Source: Methanoregula sp.
Lineage (GTDB): Archaea; Halobacteriota; Methanomicrobia; Methanomicrobiales; Methanospirillaceae
NCBI GenBank assembly: GCA_030651815.1
Contig: JAUSBW010000128.1
Location: 1 to 43,118, forward strand
DNA length: 43,118 bases
Direction: 5' to 3'
The notes under the pieces were generated by a model, which was not told where the DNA came from, searched no databases, and was given only the letters and a program-made list of their open reading frames with translations. Shown here piece after piece: positions 16,178 through 24,563 of the stretch. The position numbers and the translations under genes were made by a program. Position 1 is the first letter of the stretch, and every line of letters begins with the position of its first letter.

Positions 16178-17244
16178 TAATAATGAAATACATGCACCCC
16201 CGCCCCAGTTCGATCGTTGCTGCGCTCTATACTGCCCGCGATCTTGAAGTTGATGTCGCGATCCTGCACGGCCCGTCAGGATGTTCATTCAAGCATGCCC
16301 GCCTTTTAGAAGAAGATGGTATGCGGGTGCTCACCACATCTCTTGCAGATAACGAGTTTATTTTCGGGGGTCAGGCATCGCTTGAGAATGTGCTGCGGTA
16401 TGCTGAGGAACACTTCTCCCCAAAAAGGATGGTTGTTGTTGGCACCTGCGTTTCCATGATCATTGGAGAAGATCTCCAGTCTGCCATTGATGGAGCAGGT
16501 GTCACAACACCCACAATTGCAGTTGACATACATGCAGGATTTCTCGAAAATATCGCGGGTGTGCTTGCAACTCTCGAAGCTGCCCAACTGGCTGGCTGGA
16601 TAAGTGAAGAGGAACTCATACGCCAGCAGTTCCTCATGAAGAAAGCAAACGAGGTAGAGAGGCTCCGTGGTGCAGCCTGCAAGGCGTACATCGAACCTTC
16701 CCGTGGGGACCTGAAACATCTGGCGGCACAGCAACTGCGACAATGCGCACGGAGCGGGGCAAAGGGTGTTGCCATCATGAACGCAAAGAAAGAGACAGCG
16801 TACATGTTTGCCGATGAACTGATAGCACTTCACGATTGTTGCCCTGATGCAGATATTACCTATATTGCAAACCTTGACCAGCGGGGATTGCCCAAAGTTC
16901 GGGCTGACGCTAAACGGATTCTTGACGAAATGACGAGCCGGGGACTAAACATTGAATTGATCGGTGCGCTCGATGAATATGGCGCAAACGGCGATATTCT
17001 CGGAAAGCGTTTACGCGAGATCGCCCCGTCCTTTGCATTGATTACCGGTGTGCCTCACGCGATTCCCATGGAATATACCACAGGTATTGAGTGCTTCTCT
17101 ATCACGAATGGTCCCCGTCAGGTAGAACCGCTCAAAGATCTCGGGCACCAGCATGTGATGGTCGAGATAGATCTCCACCCCAAGACTCTGGGGGTCCGTG
17201 AAATCGTGGAAAGTGAATTCGGGGCTGTTCTCCGGAGCATTTAA
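16174..17244 (+). CDS. cfbD: F430 reductive cyclase catalytic subunit CfbD
   Basis: A 356-residue homologue of nitrogenase NifD. With the NifH-like CfbC it carries out the six-electron reduction and gamma-lactam ring formation that turns Ni-sirohydrochlorin a,c-diamide into seco-F430. Cysteines likely to hold the iron-sulfur cluster appear in HGPSGCSFKHAR and VVGTCVSMIIGED. The N-terminus MKYMHPRPSSIVAALYTARDL is typical; translation may begin at 16174 or at the ATG 9 bases later. It overlaps cfbE and abuts cfbB. No cfbC lies in this window, so the reductase partner must be encoded elsewhere. Confidence 0.93.
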   Translation: MIIMKYMHPRPSSIVAALYTARDLEVDVAILHGPSGCSFKHARLLEEDGMRVLTTSLADNEFIFGGQASLENVLRYAEEHFSPKRMVVVGTCVSMIIGEDLQSAIDGAGVTTPTIAVDIHAGFLENIAGVLATLEAAQLAGWISEEELIRQQFLMKKANEVERLRGAACKAYIEPSRGDLKHLAAQQLRQCARSGAKGVAIMNAKKETAYMFADELIALHDCCPDADITYIANLDQRGLPKVRADAKRILDEMTSRGLNIELIGALDEYGANGDILGKRLREIAPSFALITGVPHAIPMEYTTGIECFSITNGPRQVEPLKDLGHQHVMVEIDLHPKTLGVREIVESEFGAVLRSI

Positions 17245-18621
17245 ATGAAACAGATCCTTATTACAGGCGATCGATCCGGCAGCGGCAAGACCAGTATCAC
17301 GCTCGCTCTCACTGCGCTTCTTGCAAAAAAATACCGCGTCCAGACATTCAAGGTGGGGATGGATTATATCGATCCTTCCTATCTTGCGGCAGCATCCGGA
17401 CGTCCGTGCCGGAATCTGGATAGTTTCGCCCTCTCAACCGACCAGATACATGAAATTTTTTCTTACGGATGCCGCGGTGCTGACATTGCGCTAGTTGAGG
17501 GGGTCCGTGGTTTGTATGAGGGTGCTGATGCTCTGACCGATGTGGGAAGTACCGCTGCGATTGCAAAAGATCTTGATCTTCCGGTAATTCTCGTGGTATC
17601 TGCACAGAGCATTACCCGCAGTGCAGCGGCTCTCGTGAAAGGTTTTTTAGCATTTGATCCGAAGATACGGATTGTTGGTGTAATCCTTAACAATGTGAAA
17701 GGCGGCTCCCACAAGGCAAAAGCGGTCGCTGCCATTGAGCACTATTGCGGGGTGCCGGTCATTGGTGCAATTCCGCGGATGGATGAGATGCAGCTGACCA
17801 TGCGACATCTGGGACTGGTGCCCTACCGTGAAGGGGCCGGGAAAGGGGATTTCGATACACGGATTCAGACGATCACCAAGATGATCGGGCAGTACGTGGA
17901 TCTTGACCGGCTGCTCTCCTTAATGAAAGACAGTAATGTTCCGTTACAAGCTGCACAGTCATTTGAAAGAACAATGGAAACGGATATAAATATTGGTGTG
18001 GCGTTCGATGAGGCATTCAACTTCTATTATGCCGATCTCTTTGATGTGCTTCCATCATTGGGTGCGGAGCCGGTGATGTTCAGTCCCGTCCATGACCGTC
18101 TTCCTGAGGCGGATGGTTATATCATTGGCGGCGGGTACCCGGAACTCTATGCCCGTGAACTTGAATCCAACCAGAAGATGAGGGATGCTATCCGTGCGGT
18201 ATCAAAGAACGGGACGCCAATCTATGCTGAGTGCGGGGGTCTCATGTATCTCACCGATCGTATTGTCTTAAATGCCGGCTGGCAGGGGGCTACAGAGAAG
18301 CAGCACTATGCAATGTGCGGGGTATTTCCCGGAGAGACCCGGATGCCTGCCCGCAGGGTTGTCAGTTATGTAACAGGTACGAGTGATGCGAACTCTCCTG
18401 TGGGTGCAGCACAATTCCATGGTCATGAGTTTCACCACTCTGATGTGGTGCTGTCACCCGATACACGATATGCTTACCGCCTTTCCCGCGGTATCGGTAT
18501 CCTTGACAATCTCGATGGGGCAGTGACTGGCAACACACTGGGCAGTTATACCCACCTGCATCCGGTAGGGTGTAAGGGTATGTTCGAACATTTTGTCCGA
18601 ACATGCCGTAAGAAGACCTGA
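17245..18621 (+). CDS. cfbB: Ni-sirohydrochlorin a,c-diamide synthase
   Basis: A 458-residue glutamine-dependent amidase of the CbiA/CobB family. In the F430 pathway CfbB amidates the a and c acetate groups of Ni-sirohydrochlorin. The P-loop TGDRSGSGKTS is at residues 7-17. The C-terminal glutaminase domain shows IIGGGYPELYA, the nucleophile region AECGGLMYLTD and the end motif THLHPVGC. The gene starts one base after the cfbD stop. CobB-like function in cobamide synthesis cannot be excluded from sequence alone, but its place in the run argues for CfbB. A decayed integrase fragment abuts the 3' end on the other strand. Confidence 0.92.
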   Translation: MKQILITGDRSGSGKTSITLALTALLAKKYRVQTFKVGMDYIDPSYLAAASGRPCRNLDSFALSTDQIHEIFSYGCRGADIALVEGVRGLYEGADALTDVGSTAAIAKDLDLPVILVVSAQSITRSAAALVKGFLAFDPKIRIVGVILNNVKGGSHKAKAVAAIEHYCGVPVIGAIPRMDEMQLTMRHLGLVPYREGAGKGDFDTRIQTITKMIGQYVDLDRLLSLMKDSNVPLQAAQSFERTMETDINIGVAFDEAFNFYYADLFDVLPSLGAEPVMFSPVHDRLPEADGYIIGGGYPELYARELESNQKMRDAIRAVSKNGTPIYAECGGLMYLTDRIVLNAGWQGATEKQHYAMCGVFPGETRMPARRVVSYVTGTSDANSPVGAAQFHGHEFHHSDVVLSPDTRYAYRLSRGIGILDNLDGAVTGNTLGSYTHLHPVGCKGMFEHFVRTCRKKT

Positions 18622-18755
18622 GTCGGATCATTGACCGTGAAACACCGGGGGCACTGTCGGGCATCGAGAGTTTTTGATCTCTGCTCTTTGGTAAGGATCC
18701 CGGCCTTCTCTGCTATTACCCGCTCCACATCGGAATCGACCAGGTGCAGGTACAT
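18622..18755 (-). pseudogene. C-terminal remnant of a tyrosine recombinase
   Basis: Read on the minus strand from 18755, the frame gives YLHLVDSDVERVIAEKAGIL, then KTLDARQCPRCFTVNDPTQ. This resembles the end of archaeal integrases: the helix following the catalytic Tyr and a trailing zinc ribbon (CPRC...N.P). The second half of the ribbon is lost, and homology stops where cfbB ends. No catalytic residues remain. Together with the N-terminal fragment at 13816 it brackets the cfb genes, though on the opposite strand. Confidence 0.5.
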
Positions 18756-18856
18756 AAAAAAAACATTTTGCTGTTGAAATTTCCCCAAAGTAATTTCTTC
18801 ACTATGGCAAGATTCATTGCCTTTCACACGCTCTTCTCGTATAAGGAAAGATCGCA

Positions 18857-20071
18857 ATGTTGTTTTCACCGGGAAGTGATGAGATCTACAAAGACGCGCT
18901 TGCCCTGCATGCAAAGCACAAAGGCAAACTTGAGATCCGCTCGAAAGTACCTTTAAAAAACAAATATGATCTTTCCCGCGCATATACCCCCGGCGTGGCA
19001 GAAGTCTGCCGGGAGATCGCCCGTGACCGTAACCTTGCGTATAAATATACTTTAAAAGCAAACACGATCGCAATAGTTACCGATGGATCAGCAGTGCTTG
19101 GCCTGGGAAATATCGGCGGGTACGCAGCCATTCCGGTGATGGAGGGAAAAGCAATCCTCTTTAAGGAATTTGCCGGTATCGATGCATTTCCGATCTGTTT
19201 TGAGAGCTATGAGACCGACTTTGTCGATCAGGTTAAAAATATCGCGCCTGTCTTTGGCGGGATTAATCTCGAAGATATTGCAGCCCCGAAATGCTTTGAA
19301 GTCGAAGATGCCCTGCAGGAGATTGGTATTCCGGTGATGCACGATGACCAGCACGGGACAGCTGTCGTGGTACTTGCGGCACTGCTCAATGCCTGCAAAG
19401 TGACCGGCAGGAGATATGAGGATCTTAATATCGTAATCTCCGGGGCCGGGGCTGCAGGGTTTGCCATCACCCGGCTCCTGAAATGCATAGGTTATAACCC
19501 GAACGTCTGCACCAGGGTAAACGAAATTATTGTCTGCGATACGCTCGGAACAATCTTCCGTGGGCGCGAAGGCTTGTACAAAAACAAGTACAAGTTCATC
19601 ATCGCCGAAGAGACAAACCGCCCGGCACTCTCCGGTAAACTTGCCGATGCCCTGATCGGTGCAGATGTGTTCATCGGAGTTTCGGCTCCAAATCTGGTAA
19701 CAGAAGAGATGGTGAGATCGATGAACAAGGATGCGATTGTCTTTGCGATGGCAAACCCGGTACCGGAGATCTGGCCGGATGCGGCAAAGAACGCAGGTGC
19801 CGCAGTTGTCGGAACCGGCAGGAGTGACTTTCCCAACCAGATCAACAATGTGCTGGCATTCCCCGGAATCTTCCGGGGGGCTCTCGATGCACGTGCCACC
19901 CGGATTACCGATGAGATGAAGATTGCAGCCGCCCATGCGATTGCCAATTCCGTAACAAAACCCCAGCGCGACCGGATCATGCCAAACATCCTTGACAAAG
20001 CAGTGACAAAGGCGGTGGCAAAAGCGGTAGAAGAAGCTGCAATCAAATGCGGGTGCAGCAGGCATCTTTAA
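18857..20071 (+). CDS. NAD(P)-dependent malic enzyme
   Basis: A 404-residue enzyme of the short malic enzyme family, converting malate to pyruvate and CO2 with reduction of NAD(P). Visible motifs are YTPGVAEVCREI, VTDGSAVLGLGNIG, the metal and substrate segment MHDDQHGTAVV, the Rossmann motif ISGAGAAGFAITRLL and MANPVPEIWP. Length is normal for the family without an added phosphotransacetylase domain. The ribosome site AAGGAAAG lies 8 bases before the ATG. It stands alone between the cfb cluster and a convergent gene pair. Co-factor preference cannot be read with confidence. Confidence 0.93.
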   Translation: MLFSPGSDEIYKDALALHAKHKGKLEIRSKVPLKNKYDLSRAYTPGVAEVCREIARDRNLAYKYTLKANTIAIVTDGSAVLGLGNIGGYAAIPVMEGKAILFKEFAGIDAFPICFESYETDFVDQVKNIAPVFGGINLEDIAAPKCFEVEDALQEIGIPVMHDDQHGTAVVVLAALLNACKVTGRRYEDLNIVISGAGAAGFAITRLLKCIGYNPNVCTRVNEIIVCDTLGTIFRGREGLYKNKYKFIIAEETNRPALSGKLADALIGADVFIGVSAPNLVTEEMVRSMNKDAIVFAMANPVPEIWPDAAKNAGAAVVGTGRSDFPNQINNVLAFPGIFRGALDARATRITDEMKIAAAHAIANSVTKPQRDRIMPNILDKAVTKAVAKAVEEAAIKCGCSRHL

Positions 20072-20075
20072 AAAA

Positions 20076-20378
20076 TCAGTGCACTTCATGTGCATATCGC
20101 TGAGCAGCTTCGTTTCCGGTGAAACAGAAGTCATGGTATATGAGATCAAGTTCTGCGGTGACTGAACATTTCGTACAGCTGCAATCACGTACCTCTGCTG
20201 TACAAAGCGGGCTTTTTCCGGTTATACAGTAGATAAGCTCCTTGTCATCGGAGGATTTTTTGTTATGGGACGGGCATGCCGGACAGATACAGGCAGCCTT
20301 TTTGATAAGAATACTCTCCTTACGATCATGCGCATTCTTCTGCCAGGAGTTATCCATCCACTGTTCAAAGGCATCCAT
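20076..20378 (-). CDS. DUF2769 family cysteine-rich protein
   Basis: A 100-residue protein with a pattern I recognise as DUF2769: CICPACPSHNK, then YCITGKSPLC, then CSCTKCSVTAEL. The eight or so cysteines suggest a zinc or iron-sulfur site. Function is unknown. It begins 8 bp after the end of the thioredoxin-like gene on the same strand, which suggests a two-gene unit and perhaps a redox role. It ends 4 bp from the convergent malic enzyme gene. Confidence 0.75.
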   Translation of the reverse strand: MDAFEQWMDNSWQKNAHDRKESILIKKAACICPACPSHNKKSSDDKELIYCITGKSPLCTAEVRDCSCTKCSVTAELDLIYHDFCFTGNEAAQRYAHEVH

Positions 20379-20386
20379 ACTGTTTC

Positions 20387-20779
20387 CTATCCGTACCCGG
20401 TTATTTCATAATCGATAGCGGTTGAATTCTTTGCACATTCCTTGCCATGGACGAGCACTTCTTCAACCATCTTTTTTAAGAGTGCCGGGTATACCGCTCC
20501 TACCATCTCCTGCACAGCCTTGCCATTGCAGAAGAACTTGAATGTTGGCGTGCTCCTCACGCCATAGCGTTCGGATGTCCACGGGTTTGTCATAATATTG
20601 ATCTTTGCAAAGACAACGGAATTTTTGAATTCTTCTGCAAAACTTTTAAAATATGGCTCCATCTGGTGGCAGAATGCACATGCAGGGCTGTAGAACATTA
20701 CGGCGACGGGTTTTGTTCCTTTCTCTACGGTTTTTTCCCAGATGAGATCATCGACTTCAACGAGCGATTCTTCGGTCAT
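20387..20779 (-). CDS. Thioredoxin-family protein
   Basis: A 130-residue thioredoxin-fold protein with the active site CAFC at residues 34-37 (FYSPACAFCHQM) and the conserved cis-proline segment YGVRSTPTFKFFCNG. It has no signal peptide, so it works in the cytoplasm, likely as a thiol-disulfide oxidoreductase. The CAFC site differs from CGPC of classical thioredoxin and a further Cys follows at about residue 114. It precedes the DUF2769 gene by 8 bp on the same strand. Confidence 0.85.
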   Translation of the reverse strand: MTEESLVEVDDLIWEKTVEKGTKPVAVMFYSPACAFCHQMEPYFKSFAEEFKNSVVFAKINIMTNPWTSERYGVRSTPTFKFFCNGKAVQEMVGAVYPALLKKMVEEVLVHGKECAKNSTAIDYEITGYG

Positions 20780-21056
20780 ATGAGTCCCCTCTCAGCCAGA
20801 CATTAGAGAATGCTGCACATATAGTTTGTCCTTCAGGCAGCAGTTGGCCGGATCGTCCCTTTGGAACTACCGTTTCCCATACTCCAGTGCACATTTGACC
20901 GGGTTGGTTACTTTGCATCATCCGCAGAGATCACATTCCCGTTTGCTAAACGCTCCTCTCCGCACAATGTGCAGGACAGGCCGTTGTGTCCTACCAATTC
21001 CTTTTATTGCACAGGTGATGCATATCTCGATAAGGTACGAAAGGAGAGATACTGGA
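20780..21056. other. Intergenic region before aldehyde dehydrogenase
   Basis: Frames are open here in phase with the downstream gene but show no similarity to aldehyde dehydrogenases. A short minus-strand piece near 20920-21000 reads like a zinc-ribbon tail (SCTLCGEERLANGN) with no start codon. It probably holds promoters for the divergent genes. Confidence 0.4.
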
Positions 21057-22487
21057 ATGCTGATGCGGATTGGCGGGAAAGATACCGGGGGATCTGACGG
21101 GCGCTGGATTGATGTGAAGAATCCGGCAACCGGTGTGTTTATCGATCGGGTGCCATCCGGTACACCGGACGATGTCGCCCATGCCGTGGATGCGGCAGAA
21201 GCGGCATCCGGTGGCTGGAAGAAAAAACCAATGCGTGAGCGGGGTATGATCCTGTTCCACGCAGCCGGGCTGGTGAGAGAGCAGCACCGGGATATCGCGC
21301 AGCTCCTGACCAAGGAACAGGGAAAACCGCTCAGGGAGGCAATCGACGAGGTCCGGGGTTTTGCCAGTATTTTAGAGTTCTATGCCGGGATATCAGCCCA
21401 CTCTTCCGGCGAGGCGATTCGCCTTGGCCCGTCCGGTGACTGCATGGTAGTGCACGAACCCATAGGAATCTGCGGTGCGATCATCCCGTGGAATATGCCG
21501 GTCATCATCATGGGCTGGAAGACAGGGCCTGCACTCCTTGCCGGAAATACGATGGTGCTCAAACCTGCGTCCACGACACCGCTTTCCTGCCTGAAACTCG
21601 CAGCAATTCTTGACAAGGCCGGTCTTCCACCCGGTGTGCTCAACGTCGTGACCGGTAGCGGAGAATCCATTGGAGCGGCCATTGTCCGGCACCCCCTTAT
21701 CCGGAAAGTCTCCTTTACCGGCGACTGCACAACCGGCCAAAAAGTCCGCCAGCAGGCATCAGGACTGTTAAAAGATCTCACTCTGGAACTCGGGGGCTCA
21801 GACCCGATGATCGTTATGGATGATGCAGAGATCGACAAGACAGTAGAAGGTGCGCTCCGTGGCCGGTTCTACAATGCCGGCCAGACCTGCACAGCGGTCA
21901 AACGCCTGTATGTGCATGAGAAGATTGCCGATACCTTTGTTAAGAAACTGCGGGTGCGTGTGGAAGCCTTAAAAACGGGGAACGGTCTTGAGCCGGGAAT
22001 AGATTTAGGGCCTATGAACAGCGCAGAACAGCGGGAACGGATTTCTGACATGGTTAAAGATGTGACAGAGAAGGGTGAAGGAAAGATTCTTACCGGGGGG
22101 TGTTCACTCACCGGACCTTCGTATGATGCCGGGCATTTCTATCATCCTACGCTGGTCTCTGATGTCAGCCCGGGCGCCCGGCTACTGACAGATGAGATCT
22201 TCGGGCCGGTGTTGCCGGTGATGAGCGTTCCGGATCTCGACACTGCGATTTTTGAGGCGAACAGGTCCCGTTACGGTCTTGGCGCCTCTGTCTGGACAAC
22301 CAATCTTGCAACTACAAAACGTGTGTTTGACGAGGTGCATGCCGGTGTCATCTGGGTGAACCGCCATCTCACTGTGCCTCCCGAGATTCCGTTCGGAGGA
22401 ATGAACGAGAGCGGCATCGGCCGTGAGAACGGTTCTCATGCACTTGAGAGTTACAGCCGGACAAAGACATTGTTCCTTGGCTGGTAA
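21057..22487 (+). CDS. NAD(P)-dependent aldehyde dehydrogenase
   Basis: A 476-residue member of the aldehyde dehydrogenase superfamily, oxidising an aldehyde to its acid. Motifs are the oxyanion Asn region PWNMPV, the cofactor loop KVSFTGDCTTGQKV, the general base segment LELGGSDPMIV and the nucleophile Cys in FYNAGQTCTAVKRL. The start is the ATG at 21057, with a GGAGAG ribosome site 9-10 bases upstream; the frame is open further upstream but lacks family similarity. In methanogens a relative (CofA) oxidises lactaldehyde for F420 synthesis, which is a possible role. Succinate semialdehyde or glyceraldehyde substrates are equally possible from sequence. Confidence 0.92.
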   Translation: MLMRIGGKDTGGSDGRWIDVKNPATGVFIDRVPSGTPDDVAHAVDAAEAASGGWKKKPMRERGMILFHAAGLVREQHRDIAQLLTKEQGKPLREAIDEVRGFASILEFYAGISAHSSGEAIRLGPSGDCMVVHEPIGICGAIIPWNMPVIIMGWKTGPALLAGNTMVLKPASTTPLSCLKLAAILDKAGLPPGVLNVVTGSGESIGAAIVRHPLIRKVSFTGDCTTGQKVRQQASGLLKDLTLELGGSDPMIVMDDAEIDKTVEGALRGRFYNAGQTCTAVKRLYVHEKIADTFVKKLRVRVEALKTGNGLEPGIDLGPMNSAEQRERISDMVKDVTEKGEGKILTGGCSLTGPSYDAGHFYHPTLVSDVSPGARLLTDEIFGPVLPVMSVPDLDTAIFEANRSRYGLGASVWTTNLATTKRVFDEVHAGVIWVNRHLTVPPEIPFGGMNESGIGRENGSHALESYSRTKTLFLGW

Positions 22488-22633
22488 AAAAGCGATTTTT
22501 TGCGATTTCATAAAACATTTTTTTTTAAAGAACACAGACATCAAACTGCCACTGCCCCACCCGGTCGGGAAATGTTGAAAAACATGGTGTAGATTTTGGT
22601 TAAAAGAAATACAATCAAATTTGAAACCCCAAA

Positions 22634-22665
22634 GTCCAACTACCTGCCAGTGGCAATAGTTGGAC
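22634..22665. repeat. Long perfect hairpin between convergent genes
   Basis: GTCCAACTA (22634-22642) pairs exactly with TAGTTGGAC (22657-22665); inside it TGCC-agt-GGCA forms a further stem. It lies between the aldehyde dehydrogenase and a convergent surface-protein gene. No T-run follows directly, so it is not a standard archaeal terminator. It may be an RNA-processing signal, an operator or part of a small RNA. Confidence 0.5.
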
Positions 22666-22737
22666 GGGCGTTATCCCGGTTTAACAGGACCTGAACTGAT
22701 GAACACGGCTTTCTGTTTTTGTGAAAAAAAGAAAAAA

Positions 22738-23766
22738 TCATTTTCTTTTCGGAACAAGCGCACAGGAAACCAGCGTAATCGCACCGATAATTACGGATAC
22801 TGACAGCGGCGACTTCTGTGTTGTGGGCGCAGGTGCTGGTGTTGTAGTAGCAATTGAAGGTAATGTTCGTTCCGTAATTACGGGTGCCGGTGTTGCTACT
22901 GTTATCGGGTATCCCTCAACGATATCGAAGAGGGTAGATCCGGTCACATCCACGGTGATGCCTGAGACTTTTACGATATACTCATCCGGTTTGAACATAG
23001 ATGCATCGACCGGAAACGACCACCTGTTCAATGCGCCGCTGCCCTGCTCTATCTTTACTGTGCCAGCGGCTCCTGAGAATTCGGCATTCTGCGATTTATA
23101 GGTGGGCTTGAATGACGAAGAGGTGATCTCGATCACCAGGTTGTCACCTGCAGCAAGATTGGTCGAACCGGAGATGGTGAACCGTTCTCCAACCACATGA
23201 TCCCCGACAGGGTTGATAAATGCCGTTGGGGGGCTGACAATAAAAGACGTAGAGGCAAATGTATCGTCAATATTCTGGCTGTTGATTGCCTGCATCAATG
23301 CGTTTGCGCCTGCCGGGCTCTGGAGGCTGCCAGCGCCGGTGAGCTGAAAAATGGAGGTTCCGGTGCCGAGCTGACGATTGAACACGGTTCCGGTTGCAGC
23401 ATCATAGTAAATATCAAACTCTCCATTCATCATGGGATGTTGGATCAGGACGAAGTACTGTCCCGGTGCAAGGGTACGGGTATCGGTTGGTTTGAGTTCA
23501 TACTCATAGGAATTGTCCGCATTTGTAGAAACTGTGGTAATCTTTACATAATTGTTCCCAAACAGCCAGACCTGCAGACCGTTGCGCGGGTGACCGGTGG
23601 CAATACCGTGAATATATACAGGATCGCCATTAGCAATAGTTGGTGCACCGGAAAACGAGCTTCCGGGCGATAAGGAGATGGCAGTGACCGGGGGAAGAAC
23701 AAGCAGGACACAGACGAGCAGGAGGAATAGCGAAATATGAATGGGAGGTTGTATCATAGTGCTCAT
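22738..23766 (-). CDS. DUF3821-like secreted surface protein
   Basis: A 342-residue exported protein. It has a signal peptide (LFLLLVCVLLVLPPVTA), an N-terminal domain beginning ISLSPGSSFSGAPTIANGDPVYIHGIATG that resembles the DUF3821 family of methanogen surface proteins, a second beta domain (AFINPVGDHVVGERFTISGSTNLAAGD), a Thr/Pro linker (TTTPAPAPTTQ) and the tail QKSPLSVSV + hydrophobic helix + VPKRK. The tail matches those of the proteins at 9295 and 36496. It is probably displayed on the cell surface. Function is unknown. Confidence 0.8.
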   Translation of the reverse strand: MSTMIQPPIHISLFLLLVCVLLVLPPVTAISLSPGSSFSGAPTIANGDPVYIHGIATGHPRNGLQVWLFGNNYVKITTVSTNADNSYEYELKPTDTRTLAPGQYFVLIQHPMMNGEFDIYYDAATGTVFNRQLGTGTSIFQLTGAGSLQSPAGANALMQAINSQNIDDTFASTSFIVSPPTAFINPVGDHVVGERFTISGSTNLAAGDNLVIEITSSSFKPTYKSQNAEFSGAAGTVKIEQGSGALNRWSFPVDASMFKPDEYIVKVSGITVDVTGSTLFDIVEGYPITVATPAPVITERTLPSIATTTPAPAPTTQKSPLSVSVIIGAITLVSCALVPKRK

Positions 23767-23840
23767 GCGGTATTATGCCTGAATGATGATGAAGGTGTGG
23801 TTAAGAAAAAGTGTGGGCTTTGACTATCTCTTGCCCACGG

Positions 23841-23850
23841 TATATCTAAA
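23841..23850 (+). promoter_or_regulatory. TATA box of the small zinc-ribbon gene
   Basis: TATATCTAAA lies 24-33 nt before the ATG at 23874, consistent with a leaderless mRNA and supporting that the tiny gene is real. Confidence 0.45.
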
Positions 23851-23873
23851 TAGTAAAATAGCAACCAATTCTC

Positions 23874-24008
23874 ATGGATCAAAAATCTCAAACCCCGCGT
23901 GTGAAACATGATAAACCAATCTGTGCAAAGTGCCAGGATACCAATCTCAAGGTCAGACCAGACGGCAGCTATACCTGCAAGCGATGCGGGTACGACAGCG
24001 CGAAATAA
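23874..24008 (+). CDS. Small zinc-ribbon protein, 44 residues
   Basis: The frame starts MDQKSQTPRVKHDKP, has CAKCQDTNLKVRPDGSYTC and ends KRCGYDSAK. The two CxxC pairs (CAKC and CKRC) 14 residues apart form a classic single zinc ribbon. Small proteins of this kind are common in methanogens, and their roles are mostly unknown; some bind nucleic acid or act in transcription. A TATA box sits at the right distance. It is divergent from the surface-protein gene at 22738-23766. No other gene lies within 500 bp downstream on this strand. Confidence 0.72.
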   Translation: MDQKSQTPRVKHDKPICAKCQDTNLKVRPDGSYTCKRCGYDSAK

Positions 24009-24149
24009 AACAAAATGATACCACAACAGGTATCATCATCTCTAGCCTGATGACTTTTTCCGGATAGAATTACATGAATGAATTGAGCAGTGGAATAACC
24101 GACACCCCAAACAGGGGGTTCCATCACCCCTGCCTACCCGCGCATCACC

Positions 24150-24446
24150 CAATTTAACGCCGGTGTGCGACAGAGAGATATCCGATCCGGCCCCCAAAAC
24201 AGGCCTTTCTTTCACTTTCCAACTGCTTCAGCCCAACCGGAAAGCGATCGGCCCTCCAAAAGGGCATATTAGCGCACTTTTTAAAGCCTGATTCATACCT
24301 TATCCAGCCAAACCGGGTGCAAAATGCGGTTTTCCGAAAACAATTAGCTCCACTTTACCCGAATTCAGCACTTTTTGGGGGTCTGTACCCCTTCGCTGGA
24401 AGGGTGTCGCCGACGGAGAAGTGAGGTGGTGAGAGAGCAGGTCTCC
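24150..24446 (+). repeat. Dispersed non-coding repeat, copy B
   Basis: This copy aligns with 37860-38157 over nearly its full length and with 5395-5630 over the right part. Shared blocks include CCCCAAAACAGGCCTT, TTTCACTTTCCA, ATTAGCGCACTTTTT, ATCCAGCCAAACCGGG, GTTTTCCGAAAAC and the end motif GAGCAGGTCTCC. The loop of the GTTTT/AAAAC hairpin differs while the stem is kept. It lies downstream of purQ, between it and the small zinc-ribbon gene. Confidence 0.78.
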
Positions 24447-24500
24447 GATAGTTTGAGATTTCGTCAATGACCGTATCAGACAGAGGTAACCACCATAAGT

Positions 24501-24517
24501 TGCAGGGGTACCCTGCA
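24501..24517 (-). terminator. Hairpin downstream of purQ
   Basis: TGCAGGG-gta-CCCTGCA is a perfect 7-bp stem located 47-63 nt after the purQ stop codon. It could protect or end the purL-purQ transcript. No long T-run follows on the minus strand, so termination is not certain. Confidence 0.35.
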
Positions 24518-24563
24518 TCAACCACTCACATAAACAATGATTCAAAAAAAATGAATGTCAGGT

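Noticed and set aside
20900-21010. Minus-strand zinc-ribbon-like peptide upstream of aldehyde dehydrogenase
   Set aside because: Only about 28 codons, no ATG or GTG start, and a stop immediately upstream; too little to call a gene.
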